A stretch of 8,420 nucleotides of DNA from NCBI GenBank assembly GCA_027064745.1, contig JAMOPD010000320.1, positions 1 through 8,420 of the forward strand, read 5' to 3'. Below, piece after piece: positions 1 to 6,168 of the stretch (position 1 is the stretch's first letter; each line of letters starts with the position of its first letter). The DNA is from Thermococcaceae archaeon. GTDB taxonomy: Archaea > Methanobacteriota_B > Thermococci > Thermococcales > Thermococcaceae. Below the pieces are notes generated by a model. The model was not told where the DNA came from, did no database searches, and saw only the letters and a program-made list of their open reading frames with translations. A program made the position numbers and the translations under genes.

Positions 1-968
<968 letters not shown>

Positions 969-1102
969 CTTTTTTTGACATATTAATGTCTAAAGATAAA
1001 GCTTAATCATGAATTAGACTAACATGCCTGTTAGCTAAAAGTTCAGATGTTTAAGCTGTTACTCATAATGTACCACAAAGCACAAATGGTTCAAAGATAA
1101 AA

Positions 1103-1110
1103 CTTATAAT
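1103..1110 (+). promoter_or_regulatory. Probable TATA box of the HTH-ThiN regulator gene
   Basis: CTTATAAT is preceded by the A-rich AAAGATAAAA. A start about 25 bp downstream falls near 1131. The ribosome binding site GTGATG (1132-1137) would then sit at the very 5' end of the message, four bases before the ATG at 1142. A second similar stretch, AAAGATAAAGCTTAAT, lies at 992-1007 and could be an alternative promoter or an operator. Confidence 0.5.
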
Positions 1111-1141
1111 CGGGTTTTAGAATCCTATTACGTGATGAATC

Positions 1142-2035
1142 ATGAAAACTCCCTGTACATTCTGGGCCGAGGAGATAATGCCTGCTCTGAGAGCGAGGAT
1201 AGCCAGTATTCTTTACGGAGAGGGATTCACGCAGGCCAAGATCGCAGAGATATTAGATATAACTCAAGCAATGGTTAGCAAATACCTTTCGGGAAAATCC
1301 AAGAAACTTCCCCCAAATGTGCAAAAATTAGTCGATAAAATTGCCGAGGAGATAGCGAATTTAATATTATATGGAGCTGGAAAAGAGGAACTGATAAAAT
1401 TCAATACCCAGAAGTTTATGGAATTTTTTGAAAGTGATATTGGATGTAAAGCTTATCTACAATATGCAGGATTGGAGGATGACTCATTCTGTAGAGAATT
1501 GTTCAATGTTACTCCTTCCAGGAGTGGTGTTCTTGAAATGCTAAACCTCGCTCTTGGACAATTACTTAATGATGATAAATTTATAGACCTCCTACCTGAA
1601 ATAAGAAGTAATTTTGTCTATTCCATTCCCAACCCAAAAGATTACAGGGATGTCGCAGCAGTTCCCGGTAGAATAACAATTGTCAAAGGGAAACTCTTCG
1701 CGCTACCTCCCGAATTCGGAGCCAGCACTCATACAGCAACTATTCTTATTGAACTGGCAAAAATTTCACCTCAAATAAGGAGTGTTCTGAACATCAAGTT
1801 TGACAATAGGATCAGACATGCTCTGGAAAGAGCAGGATTTAAAGTCACGGAGATAATCGGGGAGAAGAGAGACGAAGAACAAACTGTAAAAATGATAGCA
1901 GAGAAGTTTAGGGAGAATAAGTGGGATGCTGTGATAGACAGAGGAGCCTTTGGAATAGAGCCAGTCGTCTATATCTTTGGAAAGAATCCCATGGAAGTCC
2001 TTAAAAAGCTCAAAAAGCTTGAGAAATTCCTGTAA
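1142..2035 (+). CDS. thiR: HTH-ThiN transcriptional regulator (ThiR type)
   Basis: The 297-residue protein has a helix-turn-helix at about residues 18-52 (GFTQAKIAEILDITQAMVSKYLSGK) and a C-terminal ThiN-like domain from about 130 to 290 (landmarks DYRDVAAVPGRI, LPPEFGASTHTA, VLNIKF, DAVIDRGAFGIEPVVYIFG). In ThiDN enzymes the ThiN domain makes thiamine phosphate. When fused to an HTH, as here, it is regarded as the ligand sensor of the archaeal thiamine repressor ThiR, which controls thiamine synthesis and uptake genes. The opening MKTPC followed by a helical stretch and the HTH is typical of these regulators. I chose ATG 1142 because it lies four bases after a GTGATG ribosome binding site. 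The middle (about 55-130) is helical with several cysteines and no motif I recognise. The neighbouring YjbQ gene also has a reported thiamine link. That it represses thiamine genes is family knowledge; its operators are not identified. Confidence 0.85.
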   Translation: MKTPCTFWAEEIMPALRARIASILYGEGFTQAKIAEILDITQAMVSKYLSGKSKKLPPNVQKLVDKIAEEIANLILYGAGKEELIKFNTQKFMEFFESDIGCKAYLQYAGLEDDSFCRELFNVTPSRSGVLEMLNLALGQLLNDDKFIDLLPEIRSNFVYSIPNPKDYRDVAAVPGRITIVKGKLFALPPEFGASTHTATILIELAKISPQIRSVLNIKFDNRIRHALERAGFKVTEIIGEKRDEEQTVKMIAEKFRENKWDAVIDRGAFGIEPVVYIFGKNPMEVLKKLKKLEKFL

Positions 2036-2162
2036 CTTACATTTCTGTCATTTTGATTTCTCTCTTAGTTCTCTCATGGAAGATTCATGGTTACACAGGT
2101 TGTCCCTCTTCTGCCCACACTATAAAGCTTAACATACCAAAAACGCTTAATGAAGGCTAAAA

Positions 2163-2170
2163 ATTTAATA
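2163..2170 (+). promoter_or_regulatory. Probable TATA box of the YjbQ-family gene
   Basis: ATTTAATA follows an A-run (about 2157-2162). The predicted transcript start near 2191 leaves a leader of about 14 bases that contains the GGTGGT ribosome binding site at 2195-2200. This indicates the gene is transcribed separately from the regulator upstream. Confidence 0.5.
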
Positions 2171-2204
2171 GGTACAACTTAATACTCTCAGATAGGTGGT
2201 TATT

Positions 2205-2618
2205 ATGAAAATCATGAGCAGAGAACTCAGGTTTTCAACCCGAGGGGAGATTGATCTAGTGGACATAACAGCTGATGTAGAGAGCTTTGTCCGGGAAAGT
2301 GGCATCAAAAATGGGCAAGCTCTCGTCTTTATTCCCGGAGCAACTGGAGCGATAGTTACGATAGAGCATGAATCTGGCCTTCTGGAGGATTTTAAAAGAG
2401 TTTTGAAAGAAGTAGTTCCCAAAAGCAGAGGTTACCTTCACGACAGGATTGACAACAATGCACACTCTCACTTAAGGGCGACACTGCTCGGACCGAGCCT
2501 TGTTTTACCGGTTATAGATGGCAGACTCGTCAGAGGAACATGGCAGCAGATTTTCTTCGTAGAGCTTGACGTGAGGCCGAGGCACCGGAGGGTTATAGTG
2601 CAAGTTATGGGTGAGTGA
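2205..2618 (+). CDS. YjbQ/UPF0047 family protein
   Basis: The 137-residue protein belongs to the UPF0047 (YjbQ) family of small single-domain proteins found in bacteria and archaea. Conserved motifs are GATGAIVTIEHE (about 45-56), HDRIDNNAHSHLRATLLGPS (79-98), rich in histidine and aspartate suited to metal binding, and GTWQQIFFVELDVRPRHR (from 111). Its biochemical role is unsettled; E. coli YjbQ has been reported to have weak thiamine-phosphate-synthase-like activity, which is suggestive because the preceding gene encodes a ThiN-type thiamine regulator. A GTG at 2196 is also in frame, but it lies inside the GGTGGT ribosome binding site (2195-2200), so ATG 2205 with a four-base spacer is the better start. 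The next ATG, 2214, is too far from that site. Family assignment is secure, function is not. Confidence 0.9.
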   Translation: MKIMSRELRFSTRGEIDLVDITADVESFVRESGIKNGQALVFIPGATGAIVTIEHESGLLEDFKRVLKEVVPKSRGYLHDRIDNNAHSHLRATLLGPSLVLPVIDGRLVRGTWQQIFFVELDVRPRHRRVIVQVMGE

Positions 2619-2638
2619 TGGTTTCCCTTACCATTTTT
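2618..2638 (+). terminator. Possible terminator after the YjbQ-family gene
   Basis: A perfect 5-bp inverted repeat, ATGGT (2618-2622) and ACCAT (2630-2634), is followed at once by four more T residues. It begins on the last base of the stop codon. Archaeal termination depends mainly on the T-run, so the stem may be incidental. Confidence 0.35.
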
Positions 2639-3225
2639 GAAAACGAAGAAAAAATAGGTCAAATCCTAATCGAGATTTCTGCCTTGTCGCTCTTTTTGAG
2701 CTGGATGGCGACTTCTCTATGGAGCGCTTGCGGGAGGAGGAGATTACCATCAGAACGAACCCGATAAACGATGCTATCGAGCAGATTCCCAATACTGCCC
2801 ATAGATATGGCCAGTTTTTGATTACTACATTGTCAACAAGAAGGGCAAGTCCAACGTAGACTCCAAGGCTAAGCCAAGCAGTGAGAGCATTTTTAAACGC
2901 TTTGTTCTGATATTTATGGAGCCTTTATAGCCAGCTCCCAAGAGATCAAGCTCGTTCTTTTGGATAATCCTATTTGTAAGCTTCAATGAACTCTTGAACA
3001 TCAGCCTGAATTGAATATAATGCCAAAACCAACGATAGAATCCCTGTGTGGGAATCAGCATAATAGCACCTATCGCTGTGATTATATAGCCTTAGACCTC
3101 CAGAAGATTTCGTATCAATGGCAAATAGCATAAGATACGCTAATATGAATGACCCTACCAGAAAGAAGATAACACCCTAAATCTGGTTCAATTTTCTTCA
3201 TAGTTCTATCAACTGCTGTTCCTAT
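2628..3225 (-). pseudogene. Decayed multi-pass membrane protein gene
   Basis: The minus strand here is a broken coding region with no single open frame. Read in order with frame changes it gives: MKKIEPDLG from ATG 3201; a hydrophobic segment VIFFLVGSFILAYLMLFAID ending near 3110; GYIITAIGAIMLIPTQ, then ILSLVLALYSIQADVQEF; three in-frame stops between about 2975 and 2918; then QNKAFKNALTAWLSLGVYVG and WAVLGICSIASFIGFVLMVI followed by a basic tail. At least four hydrophobic segments are therefore recoverable, with two or more frameshifts. The leader GGGAGAAGGGAA is identical to that of the intact membrane gene ending at 4019, but here it is followed by ATA (3225-3223) where that gene has ATG, so the original start was probably lost too. 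The order of segments resembles the intact gene, so the two look paralogous, vaguely like DUF996 proteins. The 3' end is uncertain: a TGA in another frame near 2660 is equally possible. Confidence 0.6.
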
Positions 3226-3254
3226 TTCCCTTCTCCCGAGGGGTATAATACAGG
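3223..3254 (-). repeat. Leader repeat, copy A
   Basis: On the plus strand it begins TATTTCCCTTCTCCCGAGGG and ends TATAATACAGG. It matches copy B at 4408-4439 at all but a few positions over 32 bp. In the minus-strand reading direction it supplies GGGAGAAGGGAA just before the presumed original start of the decayed membrane gene. Confidence 0.75.
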
Positions 3255-3259
3255 CGAAG

Positions 3260-3270
3260 GTATTAAATAC
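3260..3270. promoter_or_regulatory. Palindromic TATA element, possibly bidirectional
   Basis: GTATTAAATAC reads GTATTTAATAC on the other strand, so it offers a TATA box in both directions. To the right the predicted start is near 3290, ahead of the antitoxin ATG at 3303. To the left it is near 3239, just ahead of the purine-rich leader of the decayed membrane gene. Confidence 0.4.
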
Positions 3271-3302
3271 TGCAAAATCCAACACATCATACGGGGAAAG
3301 AT

Positions 3303-3548
3303 ATGGAGATTGTGATTCCGGAAGATATTCTCGTTTCCCTTAAGCTTCCGAGGACTGAGGTGGAAAGAGAGCTTAAGCTTGAGTTAGCTGTAATTCTCTA
3401 CTCAAAGGGTGCTCTCTCTCTTGGAAAAGCTGCCAAGTTGGCAGGAATTACAAAAAGGGTGTTTTTAGAGGAACTTGCAAAAAGAAGAATTCCGCGACAC
3501 TATACCGAGAAAGAGTTAGAGGAGGATTTGGAGTTTGCCCATAGTTAG
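3303..3548 (+). CDS. UPF0175 family antitoxin-like protein
   Basis: This 81-residue protein matches the UPF0175 family: an N-terminal strand (MEIVIPEDI), a charged helix, and the characteristic ALSLGKAAKLAGITKRVFLE segment (about residues 37-56), which has the look of a helix-turn-helix, followed by LAKRRIPRHYTEKELEEDLE. UPF0175 genes are very often paired with DUF3368 PIN-like genes and are taken to be antitoxins that bind the toxin and repress their own promoter; that role is known for the pairing rather than shown here. The downstream toxin reading frame overlaps its end by 14 bases, so the two were translationally coupled. The ATG at 3303 is preceded by GGGGA. The frame is intact although its partner is broken. 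Confidence 0.85.
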   Translation: MEIVIPEDILVSLKLPRTEVERELKLELAVILYSKGALSLGKAAKLAGITKRVFLEELAKRRIPRHYTEKELEEDLEFAHS

Positions 3549-4022
3549 CAACTCTACACCTTTGATTCACCTCGCTAAAATTGAGAGACTTAACCTTTTG
3601 AAGGAGTTTTTTGAGGAAATCCTTATTCCTGAAGCCGTTTACCAGGAGTGTGTGGTAGAAGGAAAAGATTCAAAGGATGCCGAGCTCTCATTGAAAAGGC
3701 TGATTGGATTAAAGTTGTGGGAATAAAAGACGAGATCCTCAAGAAATCTTTAATGTTCCAGCTTGATGAGGGAGAAAGTGAGACTATAGTCCTTGCGTTG
3801 GAGAAGAAAGTGGAGCTCGTTTTAATTGATGACTACGACGGCAAGGAACTTGCGAGAGCAATGGGGCTGAATGTTACGGGGACTATTGGAATCCTGCTCA
3901 GAGCAAAGTTTAAAGGAAAGATTGGGAGTTTAAAGGAGGAACTCGATAAACTTAAGGCCACTGGATTCTGGCTTAGCGAAGAGCTTTATAAAAGAATCTT
4001 GGAAGAAGTTGGAGAAGGTTAA
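3535..4022 (+). pseudogene. DUF3368 PIN-like toxin, frameshifted
   Basis: The product begins VSNSTPLIHLAKIERLNLLK, the usual opening of DUF3368 PIN-like proteins (putative ribonuclease toxins). The frame runs from a TTG at 3535, behind the purine-rich GAGGAGGA near 3518-3525, to DAEL at 3687 and then hits a stop at 3724. The rest of the protein resumes in another frame at 3690: IEKADWIKVV, then DEGESETIVLALE, ELVLIDDYDGKELARAMGLN and TGTIGILLRAKFKGKIGSL, ending at the stop 4020-4022. Removing the two bases TC at 3688-3689, within CTCTC (3685-3689), restores a continuous 161-residue protein of normal family length. So this is most likely a two-base slippage insertion that inactivates the toxin. 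A sequencing error or a rare recoding event cannot be excluded. It overlaps the antitoxin at its start and the convergent membrane gene by four bases at its end. Confidence 0.8.
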
Positions 4023-4381
4023 GTTTCCTTCAAGCCCTTGGCAATGGATTCACCAAGTTTTTTCATAACTTTTTCCTGTTCAAATCTTTTAAGTCTCGTG
4101 TAGTCGATTAGTGCGACTATCAGAAGTCCCAAAATTATAGGGCCAGAAAGCGTGATTATCCATTGGGTCTCAGATACAACCTCGGATAAGTGCTCTGGAT
4201 CGGATACTAAAAGTCCTCCTCCAATGATTATTGCGGTTAAACATTCTGCATATCCTTTTAGCCTGTTCCTTACTGCAAGTTCCGTGTTGTTTAACGCAAA
4301 GAGGCCAACAAGAATAAATACAATGCCAACGAGTTCCCCTCCCATCATTAACAAAGCACCAACAACCCCTAGTAATCCCAT
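4019..4381 (-). CDS. Small multi-pass membrane protein, unknown function
   Basis: The 120-residue protein has hydrophobic segments at about residues 3-30 (with a GGE break, possibly a hairpin), 47-60 and 74-92, and a basic, charged C-terminal tail from about 94 (DYTRLKRFEQEKVMKKLGESI). I do not recognise the family with confidence; the pattern recalls DUF996-type archaeal proteins. It lines up segment by segment with the decayed gene at 2628-3225: GVVGALLMM with TAIGAIMLI, RLKGYAECLTA with QNKAFKNALTA. Compared with that gene it lacks the first hydrophobic segment, so it may be a shortened copy. ATG 4381 is two bases after GGGAGAAGGG (4393-4384). A TATTATA box at 4434-4428 predicts a transcript start near 4405. 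The 3' end overlaps the convergent toxin pseudogene by four bases. Confidence 0.6.
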   Translation of the reverse strand: MGLLGVVGALLMMGGELVGIVFILVGLFALNNTELAVRNRLKGYAECLTAIIIGGGLLVSDPEHLSEVVSETQWIITLSGPIILGLLIVALIDYTRLKRFEQEKVMKKLGESIAKGLKET

Positions 4382-4406
4382 TTCCCTTCTCCCTCCGGGT
4401 ATTTAT
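4380..4406 (-). repeat. Leader repeat, copy C (partial)
   Basis: ATTTCCCTTCTCCC on the plus strand is identical to the corresponding part of copies A and B. It is followed by TCCGGGTATTTATG instead of the usual GGAGGGTATAATAC. It holds the ribosome binding site of the membrane gene and lies directly beside copy B, forming a tandem arrangement. Confidence 0.65.
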
Positions 4407-4407
4407 G

Positions 4408-4439
4408 TATTTCCCTTCTCCCGGAGGGTATAATACTGG
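4408..4439 (-). repeat. Leader repeat, copy B
   Basis: On the plus strand it begins TATTTCCCTTCTCCCGGAGG and ends TATAATACTGG; it is nearly identical to copy A at 3223-3254. The TATTATA part (minus strand, 4434-4428) is well placed to be the TATA box of the membrane gene that starts at 4381. The adjacent CTCCGGGAG is an odd-centred palindrome between TATA box and predicted start, which would suit a repressor site. Confidence 0.7.
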
Positions 4440-4483
4440 AGGGGGAACATAACTCGTTCGTGGCAGGTAGAAGAGATTAAAGG

Positions 4484-4543
4484 GGTAATTAACCCGCCCA
4501 AGTTCATTGGCTCCGCCTTCGGCGGCACTCCCCGGGCATTCCC
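4484..4543 (-). ncRNA. Candidate structured RNA in a GC-rich block
   Basis: Of the 51 bases from 4493 to 4543, 36 are G or C, in an otherwise AT-rich intergenic region. In AT-rich hyperthermophiles such islands often mark stable RNAs. On the minus strand a TATA-like GTTTATAT (4568-4561) predicts a transcript start near 4538-4542. The predicted RNA can form a CCGCC-GAA-GGCGG hairpin within a GCCC/GGGC outer stem (4537-4534 with 4499-4496), followed by GGGT-TAATT-ACCC. I cannot match it to a known RNA; no clear C/D boxes or kink-turn are visible. It could instead be a degenerate coding remnant or a dispersed repeat. Confidence 0.3.
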
Positions 4544-4585
4544 TATGTAGGTTTCAAAGGATATAAACATTTCTTTGCTTCGCCT

Positions 4586-4645
4586 GATACTGTTAGGATA
4601 AGTCACTGGATTATCAGGCGCTCCCACAGTTATCCTGACAGTATC
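4586..4645. repeat. 16-bp imperfect inverted repeat with 28-base spacer
   Basis: GATACTGTTAGGATAA (4586-4601) is the reverse complement of TTATCCTGACAGTATC (4630-4645) at 15 of 16 positions. Within the spacer, TTATCAGGCG (4611-4620) is complementary to CGCCTGATA at 4581-4589, giving a competing stem. CTTCGCCTGA also occurs directly repeated at 4578-4587 and 4646-4655. Confidence 0.75.
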
Positions 4646-4745
4646 CTTCGCCTGAACGGTTGACCAGTGTACAAATAATATTCCCATAGTTGTTAAAGGC
4701 ATCCTCTAGCTTATCTTGACATCATAAAAACTCCTACACCAAAAA

Positions 4746-4753
4746 CTTTTAAA
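4746..4753 (+). promoter_or_regulatory. Probable TATA box of tRNA-Ala
   Basis: CTTTTAAA follows an A-rich BRE-like stretch (CCAAAAA). It predicts a transcript start near 4775, a few bases ahead of the mature tRNA 5' end at 4783. Confidence 0.55.
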
Positions 4754-4782
4754 GGCTGAGCAGGTCTCATTTAAATGGGCAT

Positions 4783-4860
4783 GGGCCGGTAGCTCAGCCT
4801 GGTATGAGCGCCGCCCTCGCAAGGCGGAGGCCGCGGGTTCAAATCCCGCCCGGTCCACCA
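4783..4860 (+). tRNA. tRNA-Ala (anticodon CGC)
   Basis: The full cloverleaf can be drawn. The acceptor stem GGGCCGG pairs with CCGGTCC and includes the G3-U70 pair that identifies alanine tRNAs. The D arm has GCTC/GAGC. The anticodon stem CCGCC/GGCGG encloses the loop CTCGCAA with anticodon CGC at 4818-4820, which reads GCG. The T arm is GCGGG-TTCAAAT-CCCGC. The 3' CCA (4858-4860) is encoded in the gene. No intron is present. A T-rich stretch (TTTTAATATTTCTC) starting at about 4869 probably ends transcription. Confidence 0.97.
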
Positions 4861-5058
4861 GCTTCCAGTTTTAATATTTCTCATAGGGAGGTTCCCAATC
4901 ACTTTTTCATCCATTTCATCCATTAATTACATCCCACCCGATTTATCAGCTTCCAGAAACTCCTGATTCTTCTTCTGATTAAGCTTTCACAGTAGATTCA
5001 AATACCACTTTCCAGAAAGTCTTTAATCCTTCATGCAGAACCCTCTTCTGGTGGTGTT
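4861..5058. other. Intergenic region between tRNA-Ala and malate dehydrogenase
   Basis: This AT-rich spacer carries no open frame I would support. It contains CAGCTTCCAG repeated (4859-4868, starting inside the tRNA CCA, and 4947-4956), a small tandem TTCATCCAT near 4906-4924, and no convincing TATA box; TTCAAATA at about 4997-5003 is the best candidate promoter for the gene at 5059. Confidence 0.4.
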
Positions 5059-6168
5059 ATGTTTGAAAAGGGTTATATCGATGAGAGTTATGTTAGGGTT
5101 TCGAGGAATAAGCTTTTCTCTTTCGTCGTGAAAGTTCTCACGAAGCTTGAAGTTCCCGTTAAAGACGCAGAAATAGTCGCAGACAACCTGGTCATGGCCG
5201 ATTTAAGAGGCGTTGAGAGTCACGGCGTTCAGAGGCTCAAGCGCTACGTTGATGGAATTCTCAGCGGTGGCATAAATCTCCAGCCCAATACCAAAATCGT
5301 CAGGGAAGGAGCTTCATACGCTCTGATAGACGGGGATGAAGGTCTTGGACAAGTCGTGGGTTATAACGCTATGAAATTGGCAATTAAAAAAGCCAGAGAG
5401 AGCGGCATTGGGGTTGTTGCAGTGAGAAACAGCAACCACTACGGCATAGCGGGGTATTATGCTTTAATGGCGGCTGAGGAGGGGATGATAGGAATAAGCA
5501 TGACCAACTCCCGTCCCCTGGTTGCTCCAACTGGTGGGACAGAGAGATTTCTGGGAACGAATCCAATTGCTCTGGCGGCTCCGACCAACGGCAAACCGTT
5601 CTTACTTGACATGGCTACCAGCGTAGTTCCAATTGGGAAACTTGAGGTTTATCGCAGAAAGGGCAAGCCTATTCCAGAGGGCTGGGCAATTGACAGCGAA
5701 GGCAATATAACCACGGATGTTGAGGAGGTTTTTAATGGTGGTGCTTTGTTGCCTTTGGGAGGCTTTGGGGAGCTCTTTGGCGGACATAAGGGCTATGGTT
5801 TAAGTGTTATGGTTGACATTTTGGCTGGAATTCTGAGTGGTGGAACTTGGAGCAGGCACGTCAAAAACACGAGCGAAAAGCATAGCGAGGTTGACCATTT
5901 CTTCATGGCAATTAATGTCGAGGCTTTCGTCCCTCTTGAGGAGTTCAAGGAAAAGATGAGCAGGATGATTGAAGAGCTGAAGACTTCCAAAAAGCATCCT
6001 GATTTTGAGAATATATGGATTCATGGTGAGAAGGGCTTTCTCACGATGGAAACAAGATTAAAAATTGGCATCCCAATTTACAGGAAAGTTCTGGATGAGC
6101 TGAACAAGATTGCGGAGATGATCGGGGTGGAAAAACTAAAAGCCGGTGGGGGAGATGGGAGATCTTAA
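5059..6168 (+). CDS. mdh: Malate dehydrogenase, Ldh2/MDH2 family
   Basis: This 369-residue cytoplasmic NAD(P)-dependent oxidoreductase belongs to the malate/L-lactate/sulfolactate family (PF02615), which is unrelated to the classical Rossmann-type malate dehydrogenases. It probably interconverts malate and oxaloacetate. Motifs in order: ESHGVQRL with the conserved SHG at residues 54-56, NSNHYGIAGYYALMAAEEGM from 124 with His127, SMTNSRPLVAPTGG, LGTNPIALAAP (nucleotide-binding region), DMATSVVPIGKLE, and GGFGELFGGHKGYGLSVMVDI. It closely resembles the Pyrococcus horikoshii enzyme and is complete, with a tail of a few extra residues (KAGGGDGRS). ATG 5059 follows GGTGGTG (5050-5056). Its last 14 bases overlap the malic enzyme start, so the two are one operon. 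Substrate preference within the family varies, so lactate or another 2-hydroxy acid is possible; the malic enzyme and fumarase neighbours favour malate. Confidence 0.93.
   Translation: MFEKGYIDESYVRVSRNKLFSFVVKVLTKLEVPVKDAEIVADNLVMADLRGVESHGVQRLKRYVDGILSGGINLQPNTKIVREGASYALIDGDEGLGQVVGYNAMKLAIKKARESGIGVVAVRNSNHYGIAGYYALMAAEEGMIGISMTNSRPLVAPTGGTERFLGTNPIALAAPTNGKPFLLDMATSVVPIGKLEVYRRKGKPIPEGWAIDSEGNITTDVEEVFNGGALLPLGGFGELFGGHKGYGLSVMVDILAGILSGGTWSRHVKNTSEKHSEVDHFFMAINVEAFVPLEEFKEKMSRMIEELKTSKKHPDFENIWIHGEKGFLTMETRLKIGIPIYRKVLDELNKIAEMIGVEKLKAGGGDGRS

Larger units (their letters stand above)
4440..4782. other. Non-coding stretch between membrane gene and tRNA-Ala
   Basis: This gap of about 340 bases holds no gene I can support. 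It contains a GC-rich block (4493-4543), a minus-strand TATA-like box (4560-4567), an inverted repeat pair (4586-4601 and 4630-4645), short CGCCTGA repeats, and the tRNA promoter near its right end. On the minus strand a frame from ATG 4702 reads MPLTTMGILFVHWSTVQAKD and then RITVGAPDNP, like the start of a secreted protein, but it then runs into the GC-rich block and resembles no complete family. Confidence 0.5.

Noticed and set aside
2196..2204. GTG 2196 as the YjbQ-family start
   Set aside because: It is part of the GGTGGT ribosome binding site for ATG 2205.
4403..4702. Minus-strand 99-residue frame as a real gene
   Set aside because: It passes through the inverted repeat, the GC-rich block and the leader repeats, with no coherent family or domain over its length.
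2619..4782. An insertion sequence or integrated element filling this stretch
   Set aside because: No transposase, integrase or terminal inverted repeats with target duplication could be found; the repeats present are gene leaders.
4906..4924. Tandem TTCATCCAT as the start of a repeat array or CRISPR
   Set aside because: There are only two adjacent copies with no spacers; it is simple low-complexity sequence.
6146..6154. GTG 6146 as the malic enzyme start
   Set aside because: It lies within the G-rich ribosome binding site that serves ATG 6155, and the shorter form matches the family N-terminus.
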